A stretch of DNA of 5,305 bases from Lysobacteraceae bacterium (GCA_004173415.1 SEHC01000353.1:1-5305); one strand, 5' to 3'; counted from the first letter of the stretch, positions 1 to 5,305 are shown. Notes: generated by a model from the sequence alone, not told the origin. Numbers and translations are program-made.

Positions 1-261
1 CTACCCGGCATCGTCCCGCACGCGCTCCACGCGCATGCGATAGGCGCCGACGTTGTTGCCGGAGATGCTGGTGGCCTGGGTGCCGTTGTTCTCGCCGACC
101 TTGTCGTCCGAGCCGGTCACCGGCTGGGCCTCGATCGCCGTTTCGCGCTCGAAGGCATGCGATTTGTCGGTGTTGCGGTAATACCGGTACAGGGCCCAGT
201 ACAGCGCGGTCGCGCCCACCGGGCCGGCGGCCAGCAGCCAGAGTCCGCCATCGTCGCTCAT
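1..261 (-). CDS. small single-pass membrane protein, third gene of the SPFH operon
   Basis: This 86-residue protein is complete, with its TAG stop in the first three bases of the window. Its ATG overlaps the TGA of the zinc-ribbon gene in an ATGA (258-261), so translational coupling is likely. Residues about 7-27 (GLWLLAAGPVGATALYWALYR) form one hydrophobic helix followed by Tyr/Arg, which suggests an N-out, C-in topology with a soluble tail of about 55 residues. The tail starts with NTDKSHAFERET, is rich in Asp, Glu, Asn and Thr, and ends in a basic/acidic mix (RMRVERVRDD). I do not recognise a named domain. Its place as the last visible gene of the operon suggests that it is an accessory membrane subunit working with the SPFH and zinc-ribbon proteins; that is inference from position alone. 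The overlap and the shared strand make the gene itself quite secure. Confidence 0.8.
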   Translation of the reverse strand: MSDDGGLWLLAAGPVGATALYWALYRYYRNTDKSHAFERETAIEAQPVTGSDDKVGENNGTQATSISGNNVGAYRMRVERVRDDAG

Positions 262-1568
262 GAGGTGGCCACCATGATCCAGATTGCAATCGATTCGAGG
301 AAGGTACCGACGGTCAGCGCGGTCAGCAGCAGCTTCCACTGCTGCACCGGCACGCTGCCCATGGTCTCGCCGGTGCGGCCGTTGACCGCGATGTAATGGA
401 GCATGCCGCCCTTGCTGCCCGGCTGGTGGTAGGAATACAGCCACACCGGCAGGTACATCGAGACCCAGCGCGTGCCGTGCACGACCAGGCGCTCCTGCTC
501 CCAGCGCACGCCACGGTCGTAGCGGTGCACCGAGGATTCGACCTGGGCGCGGCCGACCGACAGCAACTGGTCCTCCAGGCGCGGCCGCAGGTGTTCCACG
601 TCGGCGTTGCGCTTTTCCGAGCTGAAGCCGGACAGGTAGGACGCGTTCCACTTCACCGCGTTCTTGGTGTCGAACGGCAGGATCGTGTTGATGATGTTGT
701 TGGTGTTGGCGGCGGTGTCCAGGTTGCCGCGGTCGGTCGAGGATTCCAGCGGCAGGTCGTCCACGGTGAAGTCCACCTGGCGTTCGACCCGGTACACGTC
801 GGCGTCGTAATAGGTCTTCTTCTTGTCGCCGGTGCCGCGGGTGTAGCTGCGGGTCTGGATCTCGCCCTGGCCGGCCACGTCCACGCTGACGTTGCCGTCG
901 ACGATCATGTACGGCAGGTACACGCCGACCACGTTCTCGGGGGTGAACTGCTCCTTGAATTCCTTCAGCGCGAACAGGCGCCGCTTGTCCACGAACTGGC
1001 GGATGCGCGCGACGGCATCGTCCTTCCTGATGTGGAAGGGCAGCACCGCGTCGGGCACCGCGCCGTTGGCCACCTGCTCGTTGACCCCGAACACGTGTCG
1101 GCACCAGTGGCAGCGCGCGGTCATCGCGTTGTCGGTGTTGACCGTCACCTCGGCGCCGCAGCCGGCGCACTTGAAGCTCATCAGGCTGGCCACGTCGGCC
1201 TGGATGTCGCGCGCGCCCGAGGCGATGACCGTGCCCTTGAGCTGGCCGATGCCCTCGCCGAAGCCGAACTCCTCCTCGACCCGCGCGCCCACCCATTCGT
1301 TGCGGCAATACAGGCAGACCAGCAGGTCGCCGCCGGGCTTGTGGCGGATGTCGGTGGCGCCGCACTTCGGGCAGCGATTCAGGCCGTCCTTCAGTTCGGC
1401 GGCGGCGGTGTCGATGGCGACCGGGTCGGGCGCCAGCAATTCCTCGCGGATCGCCCCGGGCAATGCACCGGGATCGATCGGCAGCGCGCCCGGCAACGGC
1501 GGCACGTCCTGCGGCGATCCCGGGCCGGTGACCGGGGGCAACGGCGGCGGGGTGTTGGGGTTAGGCAT
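258..1568 (-). CDS. double zinc-ribbon (TFIIB-type) membrane-anchored protein, YdjG-like
   Basis: This 436-residue protein has four visible parts. Residues 1-50 are a Pro/Gly-rich, probably disordered tail. A first zinc ribbon follows, with C66-x2-C69 and C85-x2-C88, then a second with C134-x2-C137 and C153-x2-C156. A long beta-rich region (about 175-405) contains LPFHI, VYLPYMIVDG and HYIAVNGRTGETMG. Residues about 411-434 form one hydrophobic segment (WKLLLTALTV...IAIWIMVAT), presumably a membrane anchor placing the rest in the cytoplasm. Databases often label such proteins 'TFIIB-type zinc ribbon' or 'PriA-like' because of the Cys pairs, but no helicase motif is present, so a replication role is not supported. 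Bacillus YdjG, which works beside an SPFH protein, is the closest precedent I know. The gene starts 18 bases after the SPFH stop with only a weak AGGG ribosome site and ends in a 4-base overlap with the next gene. The biochemical function is unknown. Confidence 0.87.
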   Translation of the reverse strand: MPNPNTPPPLPPVTGPGSPQDVPPLPGALPIDPGALPGAIREELLAPDPVAIDTAAAELKDGLNRCPKCGATDIRHKPGGDLLVCLYCRNEWVGARVEEEFGFGEGIGQLKGTVIASGARDIQADVASLMSFKCAGCGAEVTVNTDNAMTARCHWCRHVFGVNEQVANGAVPDAVLPFHIRKDDAVARIRQFVDKRRLFALKEFKEQFTPENVVGVYLPYMIVDGNVSVDVAGQGEIQTRSYTRGTGDKKKTYYDADVYRVERQVDFTVDDLPLESSTDRGNLDTAANTNNIINTILPFDTKNAVKWNASYLSGFSSEKRNADVEHLRPRLEDQLLSVGRAQVESSVHRYDRGVRWEQERLVVHGTRWVSMYLPVWLYSYHQPGSKGGMLHYIAVNGRTGETMGSVPVQQWKLLLTALTVGTFLESIAIWIMVATS

Positions 1569-1586
1569 GGTCGGCAGGCCCTTGGC

Positions 1587-2738
1587 TTACAGGCCCAGCG
1601 CCTTGGCCTTGAGCGCGTCGTAGTCCTGCTGGGTGATCAGGCCCAGGTCGAGCATCTCCTTGGCCTTCTTCAGCTTGGCCACCGGATCCTCGGCCGCCGG
1701 GGCGGCAGGCGTGGCCGGCTGCTGCAGGCCGCCGATGCCACCGAGCATGCCCGAGGCCATGCCCACGCCGACCAGGCCGGCCGCGCCGCCGGTCTCGCCG
1801 GCCGACTGGATGCCCTGGGCGACGCTGGCCTGCAGGTTGGAGTTGCCGCGCGAGCCGGCCAGCGCATCGGCGCGCTGCACCGTCTTGAGCAGTTCGCGGG
1901 TGTTGGCGTCGTACTCGATCGAGACGATGGCGGTCTTGACGATGGCCAGGCCGCGCTCGGACTTCCACTGGTATCCGTTCTCGACCGCCGCCGACAGGCT
2001 CTGGGCGAAGCCCAGCGAATCCTGCTGCAGCTTGCTGATGCGGTTGCCCTTGGCCGGATCGTTGGAGTACAGGCTGAAGGCCGGCGCCAGCGAGCCGACG
2101 ACTTCGTTGAACAGCTGGCTGGCCGCGGCGTTGTCCAGGTCGGTGAAGTCGAATACCTGGCCGGGCGCGAGGTACTTGGCCGGCACGAAGTTCTTCACGA
2201 ACAGGATCGGGTCGACGATCTTGAGCGTGTACGAGCCGCGCGTGACCGCGCCGACCTGGGTGTTGAGGAAGGCATCGTCCCAGTAGATCTCGGACTGGGT
2301 GCCGAAGCGGTTGTCCGGCAGTTCCTTCAGCGAGACGAAGAACGCCGCCTGTTGCGAGCCGGGCTGGCCGCCGAACTTGAAGCGTTCCCAGCTCTGCCTG
2401 ATCAGCGGACTGACAATGCCGTCGCCGGCGAAGATCGACTGCGAGTTGATGTCGTCCGAGCGCCATTCGTAACCGCCCGGCTCGGCGGCGAAGCCGGTGA
2501 TCTTGCCGTCCTGGAACAGCAGCAGGCCGTAGCCTTCCGGCACCACGATCTTGGAGCCGTTGGTGATGATGTTCGAAGAGCCGTGCGTGTTGGAACCACG
2601 CCCGGCATTGGTGCCCTGCGGCACCGCGGCGAACAGCGCCGCCGTCGACGGCAGCCCCGCCGGCACCGTGTAGAAGTCCTTCCACTGGTCGCCGAGCATG
2701 CCACCGACCGCACCCACCACCGCCTGCACAAGACCCAT
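1587..2738 (-). CDS. SPFH/Band-7 domain protein with C-terminal SHOCT domain (YdjI-like)
   Basis: This 383-residue protein is the first gene of the operon. I chose the ATG at 2736-2738 because GGAGAA lies 7 bases upstream; the open frame runs further back to 3041, but that extension is low-complexity and unlike the family. The short N-terminal stretch (MGLVQAVVGAVGGMLGDQWK) may be a membrane-associating amphipathic helix. Residues about 60-290 have the look of a Band-7 fold of the 'virion core protein-like' type, including IVVPEGYGLLLFQDGKI, GSYTLKIVDPILFV and a late helix-rich segment with ERGLAIVKTAIVSIEYD. A Gly-rich flexible stretch (about 314-338) and a Pro/Ala linker lead to residues 352-381 (KLKKAKEMLDLGLITQQDYD), a clear SHOCT domain. 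Relatives such as Bacillus YdjI, as I recall, end in a zinc ribbon; here that end is replaced. SPFH proteins form membrane-associated oligomers, and the partner is probably the downstream zinc-ribbon protein. Confidence 0.88.
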   Translation of the reverse strand: MGLVQAVVGAVGGMLGDQWKDFYTVPAGLPSTAALFAAVPQGTNAGRGSNTHGSSNIITNGSKIVVPEGYGLLLFQDGKITGFAAEPGGYEWRSDDINSQSIFAGDGIVSPLIRQSWERFKFGGQPGSQQAAFFVSLKELPDNRFGTQSEIYWDDAFLNTQVGAVTRGSYTLKIVDPILFVKNFVPAKYLAPGQVFDFTDLDNAAASQLFNEVVGSLAPAFSLYSNDPAKGNRISKLQQDSLGFAQSLSAAVENGYQWKSERGLAIVKTAIVSIEYDANTRELLKTVQRADALAGSRGNSNLQASVAQGIQSAGETGGAAGLVGVGMASGMLGGIGGLQQPATPAAPAAEDPVAKLKKAKEMLDLGLITQQDYDALKAKALGL

Positions 2739-2979
2739 GACATTTCTCCGCGATCCGTGGCCCGGCACCGTGCCGGCCATACCGGACGCATGACCGACGA
2801 CACTTCCGGCGGCACCCGAGCACGCCACGGGCGGGGCGGTCCCCCTCCCCCCCTTGGCGTCGGCCGGACCCGCGATCGCGGCACGCGAAGCACGGCGGGC
2901 GCGTGTCCGCCCGTGCACAAATGGCCTGCGATGGCACCCATACCCGTTGGGTTGGATCAATGCATCCGGAGCTTGCGGC
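2739..2979. promoter_or_regulatory. divergent intergenic region between the SPFH operon and the nuclease remnant
   Basis: These 241 bases separate two divergently read genes, so they should hold both promoters. I could not find a convincing -35/-10 pair for either direction. What is visible is a 6-bp hairpin close to the SPFH start (CCGGCA 2762-2767, TGCCGG 2771-2776), a tract of five C, one T and seven C (2841-2853), a strong hairpin at 2890-2916, and a good GGAG site at 2968-2971, 8 bases before the nuclease ATG. The call as a regulatory region rests on gene orientation only. Confidence 0.45.
2890..2916. other. strong imperfect hairpin in the divergent intergenic region
   Basis: GCACGGCGG (2890-2898) pairs with CCGCC (2907-2911) and GTGC (2913-2916), giving 9 base pairs with a single bulged C at 2912 and an 8-base loop. 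No T-run follows on either strand, so it does not look like a classical terminator. It could be a leader structure or a protein-binding site, or chance in a GC-rich region. Confidence 0.4.
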
Positions 2980-3664
2980 ATGCTTGCGATCACCGTGCGT
3001 AATCGAACCGATCCCTCAGGCTCCGCGTCCGGCAAATCCACGCTGCTGCTATCGCTGGCTTGCGCCTTGCTGTTGGGGGGCTGTGCCCATGCGCCCGAGG
3101 AACGCGCTTATGCCATGGCCGCGCCGGAGCCGACCTCGGCAGGCGCCGAACCGGATTTTTCCTCCGGCGGCTACAAGGCCCACGCCGACCGGCACCTGGC
3201 GCCGATCTACGCCGAGACTCCTCTGGAAATCTATTGCGGCTGCAAGGTGGACTTCGAGGACGGCAGCATCGACCTGGCGCAATGCGGCTACCAGCCGGAG
3301 ACGCCGGGCAGTCCCCACAACACGAAGATGCACTGGGAGCACGTGGTGCCCAAGAGCTGGGTCGCGGAGGCGCTCGAATGCGGCTCGCCGGAGGCATGCC
3401 GTGCCGATCCGCGGTTGTCCGACACCTACCTGCGGCCTCGGTAGCGAGACCCTCATCGAGCCGCCCAACCGCAACAAGGGCAACGTGGCCCGGATCACCC
3501 TGTATTACATCGAACAGCACGGCATCCAGATTCCCGACGAGGCGCTGGAGCTGTACCTGGAATGGCACCGGAAGGACCCGGTGGATCGCGCCGAGAAGAA
3601 GCGGGCCAAGGCGATCGAAGCGATCCTGGGACATTCCAATCCGTACGTGACCGGGGAGCGTTGA
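2980..3664 (+). pseudogene. endonuclease I (EndA/Vvn family) lipoprotein gene, internally deleted and frameshifted
   Basis: The ATG at 2980 has GGAG 8 bases upstream. The first frame (2980-3444, 154 residues) starts with a lipoprotein signal (TLLLSLACALLLGGC, lipobox Cys35), then shows YCGCKV (85-90), CGY (102-104) and HWEHVVPKSW (118-127), the EHVVP motif of the beta-beta-alpha-metal nuclease core. After SDTYLRPR it hits TAG at 3442-3444. The C-terminal part continues in the next frame from about 3437 to 3664 (IEPPNRNKGNVARITLYYIE ... ILGHSNPYVTGER), matching the EPPxxxRGxIAR...NPYV end of E. coli EndA as I recall it. Between the shared SD and EPP only 34 bases remain (3424-3457), where E. 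coli EndA has about 44 residues. Roughly 33 codons are therefore missing, including the HNLxPxxGxVNxxR segment with the second metal ligand. Such proteins are periplasmic or secreted non-specific DNases; this copy should be inactive unless the deletion is a sequencing or assembly error. Confidence 0.87.
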
Positions 3665-3727
3665 AGCGGGCTCCCCATCGACAGGTGACGGTGGTCTAAC
3701 CCGTTACTCCATCCAATCGCGCTGCCC

Positions 3728-3744
3728 AGGGCACGCGCTGCCCT
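3728..3744. terminator. possible bidirectional hairpin between convergent genes
   Basis: AGGGCA (3728-3733) and TGCCCT (3739-3744) pair around a CGCGC loop; one more C-G pair (3727/3745) extends the stem to 7 base pairs. It sits 84 bases or less from both converging stop codons (nuclease remnant TGA 3662-3664, EF-hand TGA 3754-3756). No T-run follows on either strand, so intrinsic termination is uncertain. This is the only hairpin I noticed in the 89-base gap. Confidence 0.35.
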
Positions 3745-3753
3745 GCCCGACCC

Positions 3754-4173
3754 TCATTCCGGCACCGGGGTGACGGGTTTGGCGGCGTCATCGGCCGTCT
3801 TGATCTCGTCCGCATCCAGGTTGCCATCATTACTGGCATCGGCGTCCTTGAACCTGGCCTTGGCGCCAGCGGCGTGTTCGGTTTCCGACACGCGGCCGTC
3901 GTTGTCGATGTCCAGCGCATCCATGCGTTCAGTCGACGATTGATCGTCGGTGTCCAGTTCATCGGCGGAGAGGAAGCTGTCCTCATCGGTGTCCAGCGAC
4001 TTGAAGGTCCGCTCTACCGCGGCTTCCTGCTCGTCGGCCGAGAGCGTGCCGTCCACATTGGTGTCCATCTGCCTGGCCTGCTGCTTCGGCGAGGCCTGGG
4101 CATGGGCGTTGGAGGTAGCGGCGAGCAGGGCAATCAGCAACAAGGCGAAGGGCGCCTGGATCTTGTGGTTCAT
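3754..4173 (-). CDS. exported EF-hand calcium-binding protein with four loops
   Basis: This 139-residue protein starts at the ATG at 4171-4173, with GGAG 7 bases upstream; an upstream in-frame ATG at 4195-4197 has no comparable site. Residues 1-25 are a typical Sec signal peptide (Lys4, hydrophobic core FALLLIALLAAT, AHA before Gln26). The mature part carries four 12-residue EF-hand loops: 37-48 (DTNVDGTLSADE), 61-72 (DTDEDSFLSADE), 88-99 (DIDNDGRVSETE) and 112-123 (DASNDGNLDADE). All have acidic or Asn/Ser ligands at positions 1, 3 and 5 and Glu at 12. Loop 2 has Ser in place of the usual Gly at position 6. The protein is strongly acidic and ends in a Pro-containing tail (AKPVTPVPE). It should bind calcium in the periplasm or outside the cell. 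Such small EF-hand proteins are common in Xanthomonadaceae, but their target is generally unknown. It is transcribed alone, convergent with the nuclease remnant. Confidence 0.9.
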   Translation of the reverse strand: MNHKIQAPFALLLIALLAATSNAHAQASPKQQARQMDTNVDGTLSADEQEAAVERTFKSLDTDEDSFLSADELDTDDQSSTERMDALDIDNDGRVSETEHAAGAKARFKDADASNDGNLDADEIKTADDAAKPVTPVPE

Positions 4174-4362
4174 GTGCGTGCTCCATCGTGGATGCACCGC
4201 ACGCTAGCCCTGCGCAGGGAAACCCCAGGTGAAAGAGACCCCGTGGGGAAAGCCGGGCGTAGCGACGGCTTTCACGCCGCATGAGCCGCCTGCGACGAAG
4301 AATGTCCGTGGATCCATCGTCTTGCAGACGCTGTCCGACATTCCCCTGCATGGAGAAGCCAC
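4174..4362. promoter_or_regulatory. divergent intergenic region rich in inverted repeats
   Basis: This 189-base gap separates the minus-strand EF-hand gene from the plus-strand small ORF. It contains a perfect 12-base palindrome CCCTGCGCAGGG (4208-4219), an 8-bp hairpin GAAAGCCG/CGGCTTTC (4248-4255 and 4266-4273), a pair GAATGTC/GACATTC (4300-4306 and 4337-4343), and a 5-bp hairpin CGTCT-TGC-AGACG (4318-4330) nested inside that pair. No clear -35/-10 pair was found in either direction. The region probably holds both promoters and the leader of the 4363 ORF; the repeats might be operators or leader structure. Function is inferred from gene orientation. Confidence 0.4.
4208..4219. repeat. perfect 12-base palindrome upstream of the EF-hand gene
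   Basis: CCCTGCGCAGGG is its own reverse complement and lies 35 bases upstream of the EF-hand start codon. It could be an operator for a dimeric regulator or a small leader hairpin. A single copy in a GC-rich gap may also be chance. Confidence 0.4.
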
Positions 4363-4551
4363 ATGAGCCTTCCGAATTCCCCGACGCCTGGCCCCGACCG
4401 TGCCGATGGATGCGCCACGCCGGATCCGGCGCCGGCCCTGCCCGGCGAGCCGGGCGAACAACCCGGCAAACGCCTGAACCAGGAACGCAACGATCCCGAA
4501 GTGCAGCCGGGCGCGCGCGAGGGCAAGCCTCCACTCGATGGCCGGCGATAA
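4363..4551 (+). CDS. small Pro-rich hypothetical protein (62 residues)
   Basis: The ATG at 4363 has GGAGAA starting 11 bases upstream (GGAG at 4352-4355, 7-base spacer), which is the main support for a real gene. The 62-residue product has about 14 prolines plus many Gly, Asp, Glu and Arg, no membrane segment and no signal peptide, and should be disordered. Third codon positions are mostly G or C, as in the neighbouring real genes. I do not recognise a family. The ORF ends in TAA and is followed 58 bases later by a second small ORF with a similar ribosome site and similar composition (4610), so the two may form a small operon. No gene on the opposite strand competes for this interval. Confidence 0.55.
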   Translation: MSLPNSPTPGPDRADGCATPDPAPALPGEPGEQPGKRLNQERNDPEVQPGAREGKPPLDGRR

Positions 4552-4609
4552 GCGCGCGAATCCGTCTCCCTGGCCCTGGCCATTCATCCCGCCAACACTG
4601 GAGTCAACG

Positions 4610-5029
4610 ATGACAACCCCACATGGCACGCCTCACCCGCCCGGCAGCGGCGTCAGGCCGACCGACAAGGATCCCCAACCCAGCGAAGGCCAGGACGAAA
4701 ACATCTGCGGCCCTCAATCGGCCGACCCTCTCAGCCGCGATGACCGGCCAACGCCACCGCATCGGCGCCCGCGGCGAAACGCAGGCGGCCGGAGGGGTCG
4801 GTCGCGGCCTGCCACACTGCTTCGGCTACGTCGCCGGGCTGGGTGGTGGGGCCGGATTGGGCGTAGCCCGCCAGGGTCTTGCCCGCGAACGGCGCATAGG
4901 CGTCCGGGACCAGGCCGCGCATGCGCTCGGCGCCGTTGTCGGCGAAACGCGTGTCCGGGCAGTAGCCGGGTTCGACGAGTCTTGTGCGAATGCCGAAGTC
5001 GGCCAGCTCCAGCGCCAGTGATTCGCTGA
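4610..5029 (+). CDS. possible small Pro-rich protein lacking its natural end
   Basis: The ATG at 4610 has GGAG at 4600-4603 with a 6-base spacer. The first 35 codons read as a plausible small soluble protein (MTTPHGTPHPPGSGVRPTDK, then a stretch ending EGQDENIC). From about 4710 the frame changes character: it becomes Arg/Pro-rich and runs antisense for 299 bases through the C-terminal end of the dehydrogenase gene before stopping at 5027-5029. The 3' part is therefore most likely non-coding read-through. The 'DENIC' stretch recalls small proteobacterial proteins in which a DnaJ-like CxxCxGxG knuckle follows. That knuckle is absent in all three plus-strand frames here, so the gene may be truncated. 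The real coding part may be only about 4610-4710. Alternatively the ORF is not a gene at all. Confidence 0.3.
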   Translation: MTTPHGTPHPPGSGVRPTDKDPQPSEGQDENICGPQSADPLSRDDRPTPPHRRPRRNAGGRRGRSRPATLLRLRRRAGWWGRIGRSPPGSCPRTAHRRPGPGRACARRRCRRNACPGSSRVRRVLCECRSRPAPAPVIR

Positions 5030-5305
5030 AGCCTTCGATCGCGGTCTTGCTGGCCGTGTAGGCCGCGACCAGCGGGAAGGGTGCGAGCGTCGCGCTGGAG
5101 GTCACGTTGACGATCGTGCCCGCGCCGCGCTCGCGCATGCGCGGGATCGCCGCCTGGCACATCGCCAGGGTGCCGAAGGTGTTGGCTTCGAAGATCTCGC
5201 GCACGGTCGCCATCGGCGTGGCCTCGAAGGCGCCGAACAGGCCCACGCCGGCGTTGTTGACCAGCACGTCGAGGGGACCGGCCTGGTCCAGTGCGTGGGC
5301 GATGC
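4731..5305 (-). CDS. short-chain dehydrogenase/reductase (SDR), N-terminus outside the window
   Basis: The reading frame is open from the window edge to the TGA at 4731-4733 and gives 190 residues. Numbered from the first visible codon, it shows LDVLVNNAG (11-19, the classical SDR NNAG motif), the catalytic tetrad Asn41 (EANTFGT), Ser69 (NVTSSAT), Tyr82 and Lys86 (YTASK), and PGYCPDTRF (the PG motif after the catalytic site). The end has the DVAEAVWQAATDPSGRLRFA pattern followed by AGADAVALAGHRG, which resembles the C-terminus of one group of small classical SDRs. The missing N-terminus should hold the TGxxxGxG cofactor-binding loop, some 55-75 residues. These are cytoplasmic NAD(P)-dependent oxidoreductases; the substrate cannot be read from the sequence. 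The first in-frame ATG or GTG seen here (GTG at 5265-5267) is inside the fold and not the true start. Confidence 0.9.
   Translation of the reverse strand, partial: IAHALDQAGPLDVLVNNAGVGLFGAFEATPMATVREIFEANTFGTLAMCQAAIPRMRERGAGTIVNVTSSATLAPFPLVAAYTASKTAIEGFSESLALELADFGIRTRLVEPGYCPDTRFADNGAERMRGLVPDAYAPFAGKTLAGYAQSGPTTQPGDVAEAVWQAATDPSGRLRFAAGADAVALAGHRG

Noticed and set aside
2841..2853. C5-T-C7 tract as a phase-variation switch
   Set aside because: It lies far from both start codons, inside no coding region, and is interrupted by a T. One short tract in a GC-rich gap is not enough evidence.
2854..2979. An upstream in-frame ATG at 2854 that would add 42 residues to the nuclease
   Set aside because: The added residues are Arg/Ala-rich and would bury the lipoprotein signal. 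The ATG at 2980 has GGAG at 8 bases and places the signal correctly.
396..3002. A plus-strand open frame of 868 codons covering most of the SPFH operon
   Set aside because: It is antisense to two genes with clear domains (SPFH/SHOCT and paired CxxC zinc ribbons). Its product is rich in Val, His, Arg, Ala and Gly without any recognisable motif, as expected for a stop-poor shadow in GC-rich DNA.
2739..3041. N-terminal extension of the SPFH frame back to 3041
   Set aside because: The extension is low-complexity, overlaps the start of the nuclease gene and lacks family features. The ATG at 2738 has GGAGAA at the right distance.
3424..3457. Programmed frameshift in the endonuclease gene
   Set aside because: No slippery heptamer is evident, and a simple frame change would not explain the roughly 33 missing codons of the conserved core.
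4256..4278. H-type pseudoknot using the loop of the 4248-4273 hairpin
   Set aside because: The two stems would leave no linker bases for the connecting loops, so they cannot form together. They are at best alternative structures.
4204..4629. Several minus-strand and plus-strand open frames across the gap and small ORFs upstream of the EF-hand gene
   Set aside because: They have no ribosome site, are Arg/Gly/Ala-rich and overlap the better supported ORF at 4363; they are composition-driven shadows.

Overview
The window is GC-rich (Gly/Ala/Arg/Pro-heavy codons ending mostly in G or C) and bacterial. The mix of genes and the 'GGAG'-type ribosome binding sites suit a gammaproteobacterium of the Xanthomonadaceae type (Lysobacter, Luteimonas or Stenotrophomonas relatives). 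That placement is inference from style and gene content, since no rRNA or marker gene is present.

Layout. Positions 2738 down to 1, minus strand, hold a compact three-gene operon: an SPFH/Band-7 protein with a C-terminal SHOCT domain, a protein with two zinc ribbons and one C-terminal membrane helix, and an 86-residue protein with one N-terminal membrane helix. The first two genes are 18 bases apart and the last two overlap in an ATGA. Positions 2739-2979 are a divergent intergenic stretch with a C-rich tract and a strong hairpin. Positions 2980-3664, plus strand, carry a lipoprotein-type endonuclease I (EndA/Vvn family) gene that is broken: about 33 codons from the metal-binding core are missing and the reading frame changes at about 3424-3457. 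A convergent gap (3665-3753) with a small hairpin follows. Positions 3754-4173, minus strand, encode an exported protein with four EF-hand loops. A 189-base divergent gap with several inverted repeats leads to two small plus-strand ORFs at 4363 and 4610, each with a good ribosome binding site. The second has no natural stop and runs antisense into the last gene. Positions 4731-5305, minus strand, are the C-terminal three quarters of a short-chain dehydrogenase/reductase whose start lies beyond the window.

How the genes work together. Only the three-gene operon looks like one functional unit. SPFH proteins build membrane-associated assemblies, and the Bacillus subtilis YdjG/YdjI pair (zinc-ribbon membrane protein plus SPFH protein, linked to the phage-shock protein PspA) is the nearest precedent I know. 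A role in envelope or membrane homeostasis is therefore a reasonable inference but is not shown here. The nuclease remnant, the EF-hand protein, the small ORFs and the dehydrogenase look like unrelated neighbours. The most notable observations are the variant SPFH operon and the internally deleted nuclease gene. The possible truncation of the second small ORF is weaker.
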